From RPRC01 sp034933285 (GTDB lineage Bacteria; Desulfobacterota; Desulfuromonadia; Geobacterales; Geobacteraceae): a stretch of DNA of 64,000 bases. The notes under the pieces are model-generated. The model saw only the letters and a program-made list of their open reading frames with translations, did not search any database and was not told the origin of the DNA. This document shows positions 52,521 to 60,954 of this stretch, piece after piece (position 1 is the stretch's first letter; the number at the start of each line of letters is the position of its first letter). The stretch covers positions 1-64,000 of the forward strand of contig JAYFNT010000009.1 of assembly GCA_034933285.1 (NCBI GenBank), given 5' to 3'. Made by a program: the position numbers and the translations under genes.

Positions 52521-53611
52521 GATATTCTCGATAATCTGAGTTTCAGCCTGTTAAACCAACGTGAGGCAGATGAGAGCGGCCGATTTTCAAATTCAGTGCC
52601 GGTGAGCAGGTCTACAACATGTGCCACGTGGGTGACGTTTGACAATGTTTCACAGCATGATGCGCAGGAAGTAATGATCGGTTTTCCGGCAGCCTCGGCA
52701 GCAATTACCCGTGAGGCCTGATTTGTGACACCGGGCGCCGAGGCTGCCACCATGCCGCCCTGACCGCAGCAGCGAGTGGTACGACCATTTTGAGGCATCT
52801 CTTCTACCTGGTAGCCGCAGGATTGCACCAACTGTCTGACTGCCCGCTGCTGAAGGTTGTCAGAGCGGGCAGGGCAGGGGTCGTGAACGACAACCGAAGC
52901 CTTGGGATGACAGACGGGAAGGGGGGCGGAACTCGACAGGACCTCGTAAATGCTGGTTATCTCGAAGTCTTTGCCGTATTTACGCAAGACCTTGCTGCAT
53001 CCGGGGCAGGATGTCAGGACGCGGGAAATCCCTTTGTCCCTGAGGCGTTTCGAAAGCCCTGCAAATATGGTTTCGTGCCGGACGGAAAGCCCCAGGTCGT
53101 GGGAGATCCTGCCGCAGCAGTCAAGAACCAGTCCAATGAAAGGTTCAACCTGGCGCAACTTGCGAAACATGCTGATTACCGCATCCGGCCTGGCGCCGGG
53201 CAGGGCGCAGCCGGGAAAAAAGACGCAGGTGCTGCCTTCTGGTATGAGGTAGCGTCGAAACAGCACGGACCCGCCCAAGCGTTCGTAATTGAGCCATGAA
53301 GCATATGTCTTAAGATCTACTACAGCACGTTCTGTCGCCACCCTGCGCATGGACAGGAACATTGAAGATGGGGTCAACCCGCAGGGGCAGGTCCCGTCGC
53401 ACAGTCCGCACAAAGAGCATCTATAGGCAGCAAGAAGGTTGCTGGCAGTTGTTCCCCGCTGTGCAATGGTCAAAGGTGCGCCTTCCTGCTGCAAGAAGGC
53501 GCAGGAGTGAACGCACACACCGCAGGATTTGCAATTGGCGGTCATGTGAGCCATGACCGCTTCAATGGAGTCTTGATCTGTTATGATTGTCGATCTGGAG
53601 TTTGTCGTCAA
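52517..53611 (-). CDS. Fe-S protein with 4Fe-4S and CCG (heterodisulfide reductase-like) domains
   Basis: 364 residues. Two 4Fe-4S motifs lie at the N-terminus (CKSCGVCVHSC and CSLCGLCDGTCPCG). Two CCG domains follow (FFPGCALP ... LDCCGRISHDL with SCPGCSKVL, and VHDPCPARSD ... RCCGQGGM with SCASCCETL), as in HdrB, GlpC and LutA. Such proteins pass electrons to or from a thiol or quinone. The open frame starts at a TTG at 53611; an ATG near 53555 (MAHMTANCKSC) could be the real start. It is the first gene of the five-gene operon; its partner oxidoreductase is not obvious. Confidence 0.85.
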   Translation of the reverse strand: MTTNSRSTIITDQDSIEAVMAHMTANCKSCGVCVHSCAFLQQEGAPLTIAQRGTTASNLLAAYRCSLCGLCDGTCPCGLTPSSMFLSMRRVATERAVVDLKTYASWLNYERLGGSVLFRRYLIPEGSTCVFFPGCALPGARPDAVISMFRKLRQVEPFIGLVLDCCGRISHDLGLSVRHETIFAGLSKRLRDKGISRVLTSCPGCSKVLRKYGKDFEITSIYEVLSSSAPLPVCHPKASVVVHDPCPARSDNLQQRAVRQLVQSCGYQVEEMPQNGRTTRCCGQGGMVAASAPGVTNQASRVIAAEAAGKPIITSCASCCETLSNVTHVAHVVDLLTGTEFENRPLSSASRWFNRLKLRLSRIS

Positions 53612-54092
53612 GATTAATAACCGAAAGTTGTAAGCGACATGTTGCTGGATTTCATCGAATAAACATACTAATTGTTCGTGAAAAGATAGCCAGCAATAAT
53701 GCGAATGTCAAACCGATAATACTCATAAATCATACAGCCTGTTATTGTTTTTTTCGATAGAGATATGATGATTGTGATACGGGGATTCATGGTTGCGGCT
53801 GAAATAGAGGATGCTGAGTAAATGCGCAATATTCTATCGAATTATGGAATATTAATATATCGTGTTACATATTAAATGATACACACCACCAATATACAGT
53901 AAACCCAGAATAATTTTCACTTGGAATAAAGATTGAATCACAAATGACGATATAAATTTAAACTATGTTTGGTATCGCGCATGAATGCGTTTAATATTCT
54001 TCATGCATCTCGCGGCAACCTGGGTGGAGCATTCGCATTCAGGTGTACAGCAATGCAATAGCTGATTTGATAAATATCATCAGGATCATTCC
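53612..54092. other. AT-rich divergent intergenic region
   Basis: About 480 bases between the Fe-S operon and the hybrid kinase gene, transcribed away on both sides. The middle (53650-53960) is strongly AT-rich. I see no gene or clear hairpin; promoters for both units are expected here. Confidence 0.4.
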
Positions 54093-56759
54093 ATGGCAGA
54101 TGTCATGAACAAGAGAACTATATTCTGGCTCCGAATGCTGCTGATGGCAATGCCGGTCATGCAGGCGTTCAACCTGTTCTTTGTTGCTGACGGGGTGACA
54201 CGCAAGGTGCTCAGCGACCTTTTCCAGGCGCTGGCGGCTCTGTTCGCCGTTATCGCGCTGATGCTTGCGGCCCGAAAGCTACATCGTGAAAAAAGCCCGT
54301 CAGCCCGCGGCTGGACCCTTATCAGTGTTGCGGGCTTACTTTTTGCCTTCGGCATGATTTCGTTCATGTTTGTCGAGGTTGTCCAAAAGCAGCAACCCTA
54401 TCCTGGTTTCCCCGATGTGTTTTTCTTATGCTTTTACCCGATGATGATTGCCGGCCTGTCTCTCTTGCCTCGCGAGCGGCTCACCGGCAGAGAAAAGAGG
54501 AATGCCATCCTCGACCTCGGCGCATTTGGGCTGGTCGCGGCGATGATTGTCTGGCACTTCAATCTGCGGCTGTTGATACAGAGCCTGGCTACCCAGCCTA
54601 CTGCCGGTGTTGAGGTTTCACTTTGCTACACCCTGGCGGACACCCTTCTCTTGCTGATGCTCTTCTCGGTAATGGTGCAGAAGCTGGGCACCGGGCGGCA
54701 GTTCGTCCCCATGCTGTACTTTGTGATCGGCGGATTCTTCCTGATCGCCGCAGATCTCCTGCAAGGTTATGTGTCAACTTATACTAACTTTGTAAGCGGT
54801 TCATTCATCGACATGGGTTGGGTCCTGTTCAGTACGCTCAGCGGTCGTGCTGCCCTGTACCATCTGTATGGCAAAGATTCAACCCGCGACGCCGGCGCCA
54901 AAGGACAGGCTGATCTACCCATAACTATCTGGGCCATATCCATCACCTACCTCTGGATCTTTCTGGTCTTCATCATGCTGGTCTGGGCGGTATTCAACCG
55001 TGAACAAGTTCATTCCGGGCTCCTGGTCACCGGGGTTATCGGGGCAACGCTATTGGCGATAACCCGTCAGATAAGAACCACCCGGGAGAACTTCCTTCTC
55101 TATGCCCGGCTGCAACAGGCCCATGGAGAGTTGGAGTTGAAGGTTCAGGAGCGCACGACGGAACTTCTCCATGCAAAGGAAGAGGCGGAAATACTCGCCA
55201 GTGAACGTGGAAGGATTCTGGCTTCCCTGCAGGCAAGCAGAGAAGAACAACGACTTGTCGCGCAAAACATCAGCGATGTGCTCTGGACTATGGATCTGAC
55301 GAAACGATTCACTTATGTCAACCCTGCGGTGGAGCGCATCCATGGGTGGACGGTGGAGGAGTTCATTTCTCTGTCAATCCAGGACCTGCTGCCGCCCGAA
55401 TCGCTTGCGGCAGCGATGGCGATAATTTCGGAAGAACTTGAATGGAACGAGTCGCCCAATGCCGACCACAACCGGTCGCGCATAATTGATCTTGAGCTGA
55501 TGCGTAAAGACGGCAGCACTTTCCTCGGGGAAATCTCAGCCTCATTTCTATGCCAGGATGACGGTTCGCCAGCCATGATAATCGGCATCACACGGGACAT
55601 CACCGAGCGGCGCGCTCTTGAGCAGCAGATCATCCAGCAGCAGAAACTGGAGGGGATCGGCATGCTTGCAGGAGGTGTCGCCCATGATATCAACAACCTG
55701 CTCACTCCGATCTTCTTCTCGGTAGAGATGGCGGAAATGGCGATCGGTCCAAGGCATCCAATCCATGCGCGTCTCCAGATGATTCAGAACTCTGCCGACA
55801 AGATCCGGGACCTGGTCCGGCAGTTGCTCATCTTCAGCCGAAAGCATCAGAATCATCTGGAAACACTGGATCTGAACGAGGTGGTTTCCGGATTCATGAA
55901 TATCCTTCGCCGCACCATCCGGGAGAGTATTGCTATCGAACTGCGGCTTGATCCTGAGCCGTGCAACGTGAATGCGGATCATACCCAGCTTGAACAGATC
56001 ATCATGAATTTCGCGGTCAATGCGCAGGACGCGATTGCCGGGACTGGCTGCATAAGCGTCGAAACCGGCCACATTTACCTCGATGGCGAGTATTGCGCCT
56101 GTCACCCCGGTGCCGCACCTGGATACTATGTAATGCTGGCGTTTTCCGATAGCGGTTGCGGAATGGACGAGAAAACTCGCGGCAAGGTCTTTGAACCGTT
56201 CTTTACCACCAAGCCGGTGGGTAAGGGGACCGGCCTCGGCCTCTCCACTGTATACGGCATCATTCGGTTGCACGGGGGCTGCGTCGATGTCGTAAGCCGG
56301 CCGGGAATGGGGAGCACGTTCCGGGTGTTTCTGCCGGCTGTCCAGGCTGGCGCTGAAACTGTAGCGAGTGTCGTTTCAACGGTTAATCCCGAGGTTTCAT
56401 TCACTGGGACCCTTCTCCTGGTCGAGGATAACGACATGTTGCGCGAAAGCCTGCATCAAGCTTTGCTGGAAAACGGCGTACACGCTTTGGTTGCCGCCTC
56501 TCCACGAGAGGCGATATCCACCTTCAAGGAACACCGGAACGACATCAGATTGCTGTTGACTGACGTGGTCATGCCAGAGATGAATGGTCCGGAGTTGTAC
56601 GAAAAACTGAAAGAGCTGAAGGGCGATTTGCCGGTTCTGTTCATGAGCGGCTATACCAGCGACATTGAAAAATACCAGAGGATCGTAAATGATTCCGGCA
56701 TATTCCTTGCCAAGCCGTTCACGATCCGGTCGCTGCTTTTGAAACTGGCCATGTATTGA
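54093..56759 (+). CDS. Hybrid sensor histidine kinase with membrane input, PAS and receiver domains
   Basis: 888 residues, with AGGATC upstream of the ATG. About eight to nine membrane helices occupy residues 1-330. Next come a coiled coil (VQERTTELLHAKEEAEIL), a PAS domain (about 395-510, NISDVLWTMDLTKRFTYVN to GITRDITERRALE), HisKA with the phospho-His in GGVAHDINNLLTPIFF, HATPase with NFAVNAQDAI, GCGMDEKTRGKVFEPFFTTK and GTGLGLSTVYGI, and a C-terminal receiver (LLLVEDNDMLRES, Asp in LLTDVVMPEMNG, Lys in FLAKPF). It senses an unknown membrane signal. No output regulator lies beside it. Confidence 0.93.
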   Translation: MADVMNKRTIFWLRMLLMAMPVMQAFNLFFVADGVTRKVLSDLFQALAALFAVIALMLAARKLHREKSPSARGWTLISVAGLLFAFGMISFMFVEVVQKQQPYPGFPDVFFLCFYPMMIAGLSLLPRERLTGREKRNAILDLGAFGLVAAMIVWHFNLRLLIQSLATQPTAGVEVSLCYTLADTLLLLMLFSVMVQKLGTGRQFVPMLYFVIGGFFLIAADLLQGYVSTYTNFVSGSFIDMGWVLFSTLSGRAALYHLYGKDSTRDAGAKGQADLPITIWAISITYLWIFLVFIMLVWAVFNREQVHSGLLVTGVIGATLLAITRQIRTTRENFLLYARLQQAHGELELKVQERTTELLHAKEEAEILASERGRILASLQASREEQRLVAQNISDVLWTMDLTKRFTYVNPAVERIHGWTVEEFISLSIQDLLPPESLAAAMAIISEELEWNESPNADHNRSRIIDLELMRKDGSTFLGEISASFLCQDDGSPAMIIGITRDITERRALEQQIIQQQKLEGIGMLAGGVAHDINNLLTPIFFSVEMAEMAIGPRHPIHARLQMIQNSADKIRDLVRQLLIFSRKHQNHLETLDLNEVVSGFMNILRRTIRESIAIELRLDPEPCNVNADHTQLEQIIMNFAVNAQDAIAGTGCISVETGHIYLDGEYCACHPGAAPGYYVMLAFSDSGCGMDEKTRGKVFEPFFTTKPVGKGTGLGLSTVYGIIRLHGGCVDVVSRPGMGSTFRVFLPAVQAGAETVASVVSTVNPEVSFTGTLLLVEDNDMLRESLHQALLENGVHALVAASPREAISTFKEHRNDIRLLLTDVVMPEMNGPELYEKLKELKGDLPVLFMSGYTSDIEKYQRIVNDSGIFLAKPFTIRSLLLKLAMY

Positions 56760-56762
56760 AAT

Positions 56763-56858
56763 TATGGCGAAGATCAGGTAACCGGTCAGAAGCTGGAGCC
56801 CCGTGTGCCAGTTAGACCTGCCGTCGCCTGCCATGATTGCCGCGATGGGGACGGTCAT
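56763..56858 (-). pseudogene. C-terminal fragment of a Ca2+/H+ exchanger gene (copy A)
   Basis: The minus strand reads MTVPIAAIMAGDGRSNWHTG then LQLLTGYLIFAI, nearly the same as copy B at 58781-58962 (roughly 78% of bases by eye). GDGRSNWxxGxQLLTxYLI is the end of CaxA/ChaA-type exchangers. Only the last 30 codons remain and the native stop is lost. It lies just after the hybrid kinase and before mlaA. Confidence 0.5.
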
Positions 56859-56860
56859 GC

Positions 56861-57862
56861 TTACTTTTTGATCTGCTCTTTCCTGTGCTGGACAAAAGCG
56901 TCGCGTATGGCAATGTAAGGCTCTAGAGCCGACTTTTTCAAGTCCTCATATGTCCCGATTTCCAGTGAAGTGTTGTTTATTCTTTCGTATGCCTGCACTC
57001 CGAATGCCGCTTCGAACGGATCCAGGTAGTTGACCGGGTCGATGAACGAGTCACCGGCGAATCCTATCGTGTCCCTTATGGTTGACGGCCCCAGGAAAGG
57101 CCAGACGATATACATCAAACCGCCCATTCCATAGAACCCCAGGGTTTGCCCGAAATCTTCCTTCCACGCGTCCAGTTCGAACCTGCTTTTTGCCACGTCG
57201 AAGAACCCGGCCAGCCCGATGACCGTATTCAGCCCGAAGCGGGCCAGTTCGATTCCCGCTCCCTTCAATTTGAACTGCAGAAGGCAGTTTGCGAATCGAA
57301 TGGGCATGGCCACATTGTTGAAGAAATTCCTCACCGAGACACGGACCGGTTCGGGCACGACTGCGTTATACCCCTTTGCGACAGGCTTGAGCACCCAGAA
57401 ATAAAGCTTGTCGTTGAAATGGTACATTGCCCGGTTCCATGGTTCGATGGGGTCCGCAATGGTTGCTTCCTCTGCCATCTCTTCCGGCCCGGGCTCCTCC
57501 GTGGTGGCGCTTTCTTCAAGGGTTGCATCGGTCTTGGCGGCAGATTCGCCGCCGGTGACAGCCTCCGGGCCGGGGGGTGCCCCGTCTTGCGGCACTGTAT
57601 CGGCTTGGGGGGCAGTGTCTGTTTTGGTAGTGTCTGCCATGGCTCCGGCTTCTGTTGCTTGGACAGCCTTACGTTCAGATGTGGCAGCATCAACTGGGCC
57701 GGAGAGCGGGGTTTCGGACTGGGTGGCCGTCTCATTCCGCCCGCTTGATTGTTCCGATTCGTTGACCACGGGGCCAGTGTCCGGTTTCTCTTCGGCCCAG
57801 GCAGAGCCTGCCAGCAACATTCCAGCAATCATGAAAATGCCAACGTATTTAGTCCAGATCAT
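56861..57862 (-). CDS. mlaA: MlaA-like outer-membrane lipid-asymmetry protein
   Basis: 333 residues with GGAG before the ATG at 57862. The conserved MlaA core is DPIEPWNRAMYHFNDKLYFW, VPEPVRVSVRNFFNN, PIRFANCLLQ and YGMGGLMYIVWPFLGPSTIRDTIG. Unusually, the signal peptide ends LLAGSAWAEE with Ser where MlaA lipoproteins have the lipobox Cys, so it may not be lipid-anchored. A low-complexity Glu/Thr/Ala/Pro linker of about 110 residues separates signal and core. It removes phospholipids from the outer leaflet and passes them to MlaC, encoded just upstream on the same strand. Confidence 0.92.
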   Translation of the reverse strand: MIWTKYVGIFMIAGMLLAGSAWAEEKPDTGPVVNESEQSSGRNETATQSETPLSGPVDAATSERKAVQATEAGAMADTTKTDTAPQADTVPQDGAPPGPEAVTGGESAAKTDATLEESATTEEPGPEEMAEEATIADPIEPWNRAMYHFNDKLYFWVLKPVAKGYNAVVPEPVRVSVRNFFNNVAMPIRFANCLLQFKLKGAGIELARFGLNTVIGLAGFFDVAKSRFELDAWKEDFGQTLGFYGMGGLMYIVWPFLGPSTIRDTIGFAGDSFIDPVNYLDPFEAAFGVQAYERINNTSLEIGTYEDLKKSALEPYIAIRDAFVQHRKEQIKK

Positions 57863-57909
57863 ATATCACTCCATTTTCAAAAGATGCCGATTTATGGGAA
57901 GGCTGGTTT

Positions 57910-58557
57910 CTATTTTTCATTGCTCTTCGACAGTTCCACGATCTTGCCGTTCATCAGAGAAATCAGTCCATTAAACCCCTTTACACCGAGAATGCTTACG
58001 AATTGTGCTCTCGTGAGCGCAAGCTGGCTGATCCCCAGGATACGTATATCAACGATGCGCCACGAGCCATCCACCAGGCGAAACTGGTAATTGAATTCCA
58101 CTTCCTCCTTGTTGTTCTCGATGAGCTTGCTGATTACCGATACCGTATTCCTTTCCGGCAGGGATTCGGAAACCACTTTGAACTGTTCACCGGAATATTC
58201 GTTGAAGCGGCCTGCATAGCTTGCGACACTCCATTGGGAATAGGTATTCAGATAAACATCGCGTTCCTCCTTGCTGAAGGTATCCCAGTACTTTCCGGTG
58301 GCCATCCGTGCCATTCTGGAGAGTGCGAAAGACTCCCTGATGACGGGATTCAGCAGCCTGTATCGCCCCTCGTAACCGAGTTTGCCGCCCCCCTTCATGG
58401 CTTCCAGGAGAGAGGAGTTCAATTTATTTATCACCTCCGAGGGACCGTTCGCCAGGGCATATCCGGAAATTGGCGCAAAGACCACGCACAGAACGATGGT
58501 TGCCAGCAGGATGCCGAGATAGGTTCGTTGGCAGGATTTACGCCGATGGTTGAACAC
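57910..58557 (-). CDS. mlaC: MlaC-like periplasmic phospholipid carrier
   Basis: About 215 residues from a GTG at 58557, which has GGAAAGG in front; the frame extends to a GTG at 58599 without a ribosome site. The signal/anchor helix is LGILLATIVLCVVFAPISGY. The Tgt2/MlaC signatures are NPVIRESFALSRMARMATGK, YWDTFSKEERDVYLNTYSQW, and EVEFNYQFRLVDGSWRIVDI followed by RILGISQLALTRAQF. It shuttles phospholipids between MlaA and the inner-membrane MlaFEDB complex, which is not in this window. It lies 47 bases upstream of mlaA. Confidence 0.92.
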   Translation of the reverse strand: MFNHRRKSCQRTYLGILLATIVLCVVFAPISGYALANGPSEVINKLNSSLLEAMKGGGKLGYEGRYRLLNPVIRESFALSRMARMATGKYWDTFSKEERDVYLNTYSQWSVASYAGRFNEYSGEQFKVVSESLPERNTVSVISKLIENNKEEVEFNYQFRLVDGSWRIVDIRILGISQLALTRAQFVSILGVKGFNGLISLMNGKIVELSKSNEK

Positions 58558-58738
58558 GCCATTGCCCTTTCCACAATCTAAATTTAAGGCCTGAAACACA
58601 AATAATCGAATTACGATCCCCTAAAACCAGGTTGTTCCCGAATTCGTGGCGCCTTCACGCCTTCGCGAGCGTGGGATGCCTCGGTATAGTTGCATCATAA
58701 CCCGAGAAATTATCCTGTCAATTTCATAAAGCCGGAAA

Positions 58739-58757
58739 CACGGCCGTCCTGGCCGTG
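58739..58757 (-). terminator. Hairpin after the Ca2+/H+ exchanger remnant
   Basis: CACGGCC (58739-58745) and GGCCGTG (58751-58757) around 5 nt, followed on the minus strand by a short T-containing run. It is probably the original terminator of the exchanger gene whose C-terminus lies just upstream (58781). Confidence 0.45.
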
Positions 58758-58780
58758 ACTGGCCGGCATTCGGGAAGGCA

Positions 58781-58962
58781 CTATTTCCCAGGCATCATGA
58801 AGAACAGTATGGCGAAGATCAGGTAAACGGTCAGAAGCTGGACCCCCTTGTACCAGTTCGACCTCCCTTTGCCGGCCACCACCGTCCCGATGAGGACGGT
58901 CATGAAAAGAAGAGAGAGTTCCCCCCTGCTGAAGACGAGGGTAAAGGGGACCGGGCGCAGGT
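58781..58962 (-). pseudogene. C-terminal fragment of a Ca2+/H+ exchanger gene (copy B)
   Basis: Reads LRPVPFTLVFSRGELSLLFM, TVLIGTVVAGKGRSNWYKG and VQLLTVYLIFAILFFMMPGK, then a TAG. These are the last two helices and end of a CaxA/ChaA-type cation exchanger; the rest (about 280 residues) is gone. The remaining 230 bases up to the permease gene hold nothing recognised. Confidence 0.6.
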
Positions 58963-59197
58963 CACACGCATGTAAGAAGTGCCCTGTTTAAGCTTGAATT
59001 TGCGCTCGTTAAGCTGATGCTACGCTACTAATAAAATTACTATTGAACCAGTTCGGTGGTTGTTGCCGGAGGTTCTGAACGTACCGCTCCGGACCTTATC
59101 AGCCATTGCCAGGAGTTGCCGGATGGAAACTAGCTAGTGAAATATATCATTCCAGTGCGGGACAGGCCTGCGATTCCGATCCGAGCACGGACTCTCA

Positions 59198-60289
59198 TCA
59201 ATCCCTGCCGGCAGCGTCCTGACCTGCCACGGTTCTCCCTGCAGCAACCCACGACTGGAGAAGGGTGTAGGTGACAGCCAGGAGCACCGGGCCGATGAAG
59301 AGCCCGACCACGCCGAACGCGATCAGCCCGCCGATGACGCCGGCGAAGATAAGGACCAGGGGCAGGTCCGCCCCTTTCTTGATCAGGATCGGCCGCATAA
59401 TGTTGTCGATGACGAGAACCGGTATGCTCCAGATCACGAGCACTGTTCCCCAGAACGTCTGCCCAGACCAGTAGAGCCAGATGATCGAGGGCAGGAGCAC
59501 CAGGAAGGGGCCGATCTGCGCCACGCAGAGCAGGAACATGATGCCGGTGAGGATCACGGTGGCCGGGATGCCGGCAACAGCCAGGCCGATGCCGCCGAGA
59601 ACGGACTGTGCCAGTGCAGTCAGGACAACACCCAGTGCTACTCCCTTCACCGCCCGGGCAGCCAGGACGACGGTTTCCTCGCCCATTTTCCCGGCAAGGC
59701 GCTTGGCGACAAGGCGAATTCCATGGGCGGCCTTTTCGCCGCTGGCATAAAGGATGGCCGCAATGATCGTGGTGAACAGGAAATTCAATAACAGGAGGCC
59801 CACATTCCCCGCCTTGGATATGAACCATGTAACCATGCTTTTCGCGTAGGGGGTCAGCTGCGACGACAACACTTCGGGTTGCAGGGCGGAAAGCTCACGC
59901 CAGCGATGGTCGATATGGGTGCCGACAAAGGGAATTCCGGTGACCCATGCGGGAGGCTGGGGGATGCTGAAAGCTGACAGCGATTTGACCCATGCCACGA
60001 TGTCATCCGCCCGCTCGAAAATGGACAGTACGGCAATGGTGAATGGCAGGAAGAATACCAGCAAAAGGGCTACAGTCATGACCGTCACCGCTATCCACCG
60101 CCTGCCGCCGCACCATGCCTGCACACGGAGCATCACGCTCCAGGTGGCGACGACAATGATGGCGGCCCAGAGGATGGCGCTGAGAAACGGATGAAGTATC
60201 CAAAAGGAACCCGCTGCGAGAGCTGCAATGAACATCACAGCCAGGGTTGTCTTTGTTATGTCCTGAGATCCGGGTAGTTCTCTCTTCAT
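59198..60289 (-). CDS. AI-2E family transporter (PerM-like permease)
   Basis: 363 residues with about eight membrane helices. The family features are an N-terminal helix pair (FWILHPFLSAILWAAIIVVA), a periplasmic region about residues 115-150, and the C-terminal block ARAVKGVALGVVLTALAQSV, FLLCVAQIGPFLVLLPSIIW, and VIDNIMRPILIKKGADLPLV. The substrate in this group is uncertain (autoinducer export is shown only for some). AAGGGA precedes the ATG at 60289. It is monocistronic as far as I can see. Confidence 0.92.
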   Translation of the reverse strand: MKRELPGSQDITKTTLAVMFIAALAAGSFWILHPFLSAILWAAIIVVATWSVMLRVQAWCGGRRWIAVTVMTVALLLVFFLPFTIAVLSIFERADDIVAWVKSLSAFSIPQPPAWVTGIPFVGTHIDHRWRELSALQPEVLSSQLTPYAKSMVTWFISKAGNVGLLLLNFLFTTIIAAILYASGEKAAHGIRLVAKRLAGKMGEETVVLAARAVKGVALGVVLTALAQSVLGGIGLAVAGIPATVILTGIMFLLCVAQIGPFLVLLPSIIWLYWSGQTFWGTVLVIWSIPVLVIDNIMRPILIKKGADLPLVLIFAGVIGGLIAFGVVGLFIGPVLLAVTYTLLQSWVAAGRTVAGQDAAGRD

Positions 60290-60456
60290 CCACTGTTCCC
60301 TTCCTTCCGCCGGCAGTCGGACGGCGTTCCTTTAGTGCCGGAACCACAGGGGAGGCCATGGCCAGACATCCCCGGTGGTCGCGATACCTCGATCAAACGA
60401 TTAATGCCCGATCTTGGGTACAGTATATAGCATGGACAAAGGTCTTCAGGAAACCC

Positions 60457-60915
60457 CTATTTGACGGTGTAGCCTCGACCTTCCATGCATGCCCCAAAAG
60501 CGCGGTTATAGCCATTGCGTTTCGCCTCGTAATCGGCGGTCTGCTGTTGCTGAGCCTGAGCGCTCTGGCTCTTTTTTTGCCGTTGTCTCATACCTCCGAC
60601 CATTGTCCCGCCGACAGCTCCAGCAGCCGCTCCCTTGCCTGCATTGCCGGCAATGGCCCCAATGGCGGCGCCGCCAGCCGCCCCGCGTGCCGCACCCCTG
60701 AGCCGTTCGCCCTGGGGTTGCGACGGCGCCTGGGCAGCGGGCGGAGGCTGCATGGGGTCGAACCCGGTCTGTTTTTTCGCCCAGCCGTAACAGGAGTACT
60801 TGTCCTTTTCCATCTGCTTCTGGCTCTGGCCCTTGGCCGGGTAGATGACCGGCTCGTCAGCATAAGCCGTCACGACAAATACTGCCAGTGCTATGAGTGT
60901 AAGTGCTTTTTTCAT
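60457..60915 (-). CDS. Glycine-zipper exported protein
   Basis: 152 residues from an ATG at 60915 with AAGGAG seven bases upstream. The signal peptide is ALTLIALAVFVVTAYADE. A CYGWAKKQTGFDP motif is followed by a Pro/Gln-rich stretch and then a glycine zipper (GAARGAAGGAAIGAIAGNAG and GAAAGAVGGTMVGG), with a Gln-rich charged tail YEAKRNGYNRAFGACMEGRG. The family is a membrane-associated envelope protein of unknown role. It lies 39 bases downstream of the outer-membrane channel gene of the second RND operon and could be its last gene. Confidence 0.82.
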   Translation of the reverse strand: MKKALTLIALAVFVVTAYADEPVIYPAKGQSQKQMEKDKYSCYGWAKKQTGFDPMQPPPAAQAPSQPQGERLRGAARGAAGGAAIGAIAGNAGKGAAAGAVGGTMVGGMRQRQKKSQSAQAQQQQTADYEAKRNGYNRAFGACMEGRGYTVK

Positions 60916-60954
60916 GATGATCTCCTTTACATTTCCCATTTCAGCGTTCATTGT

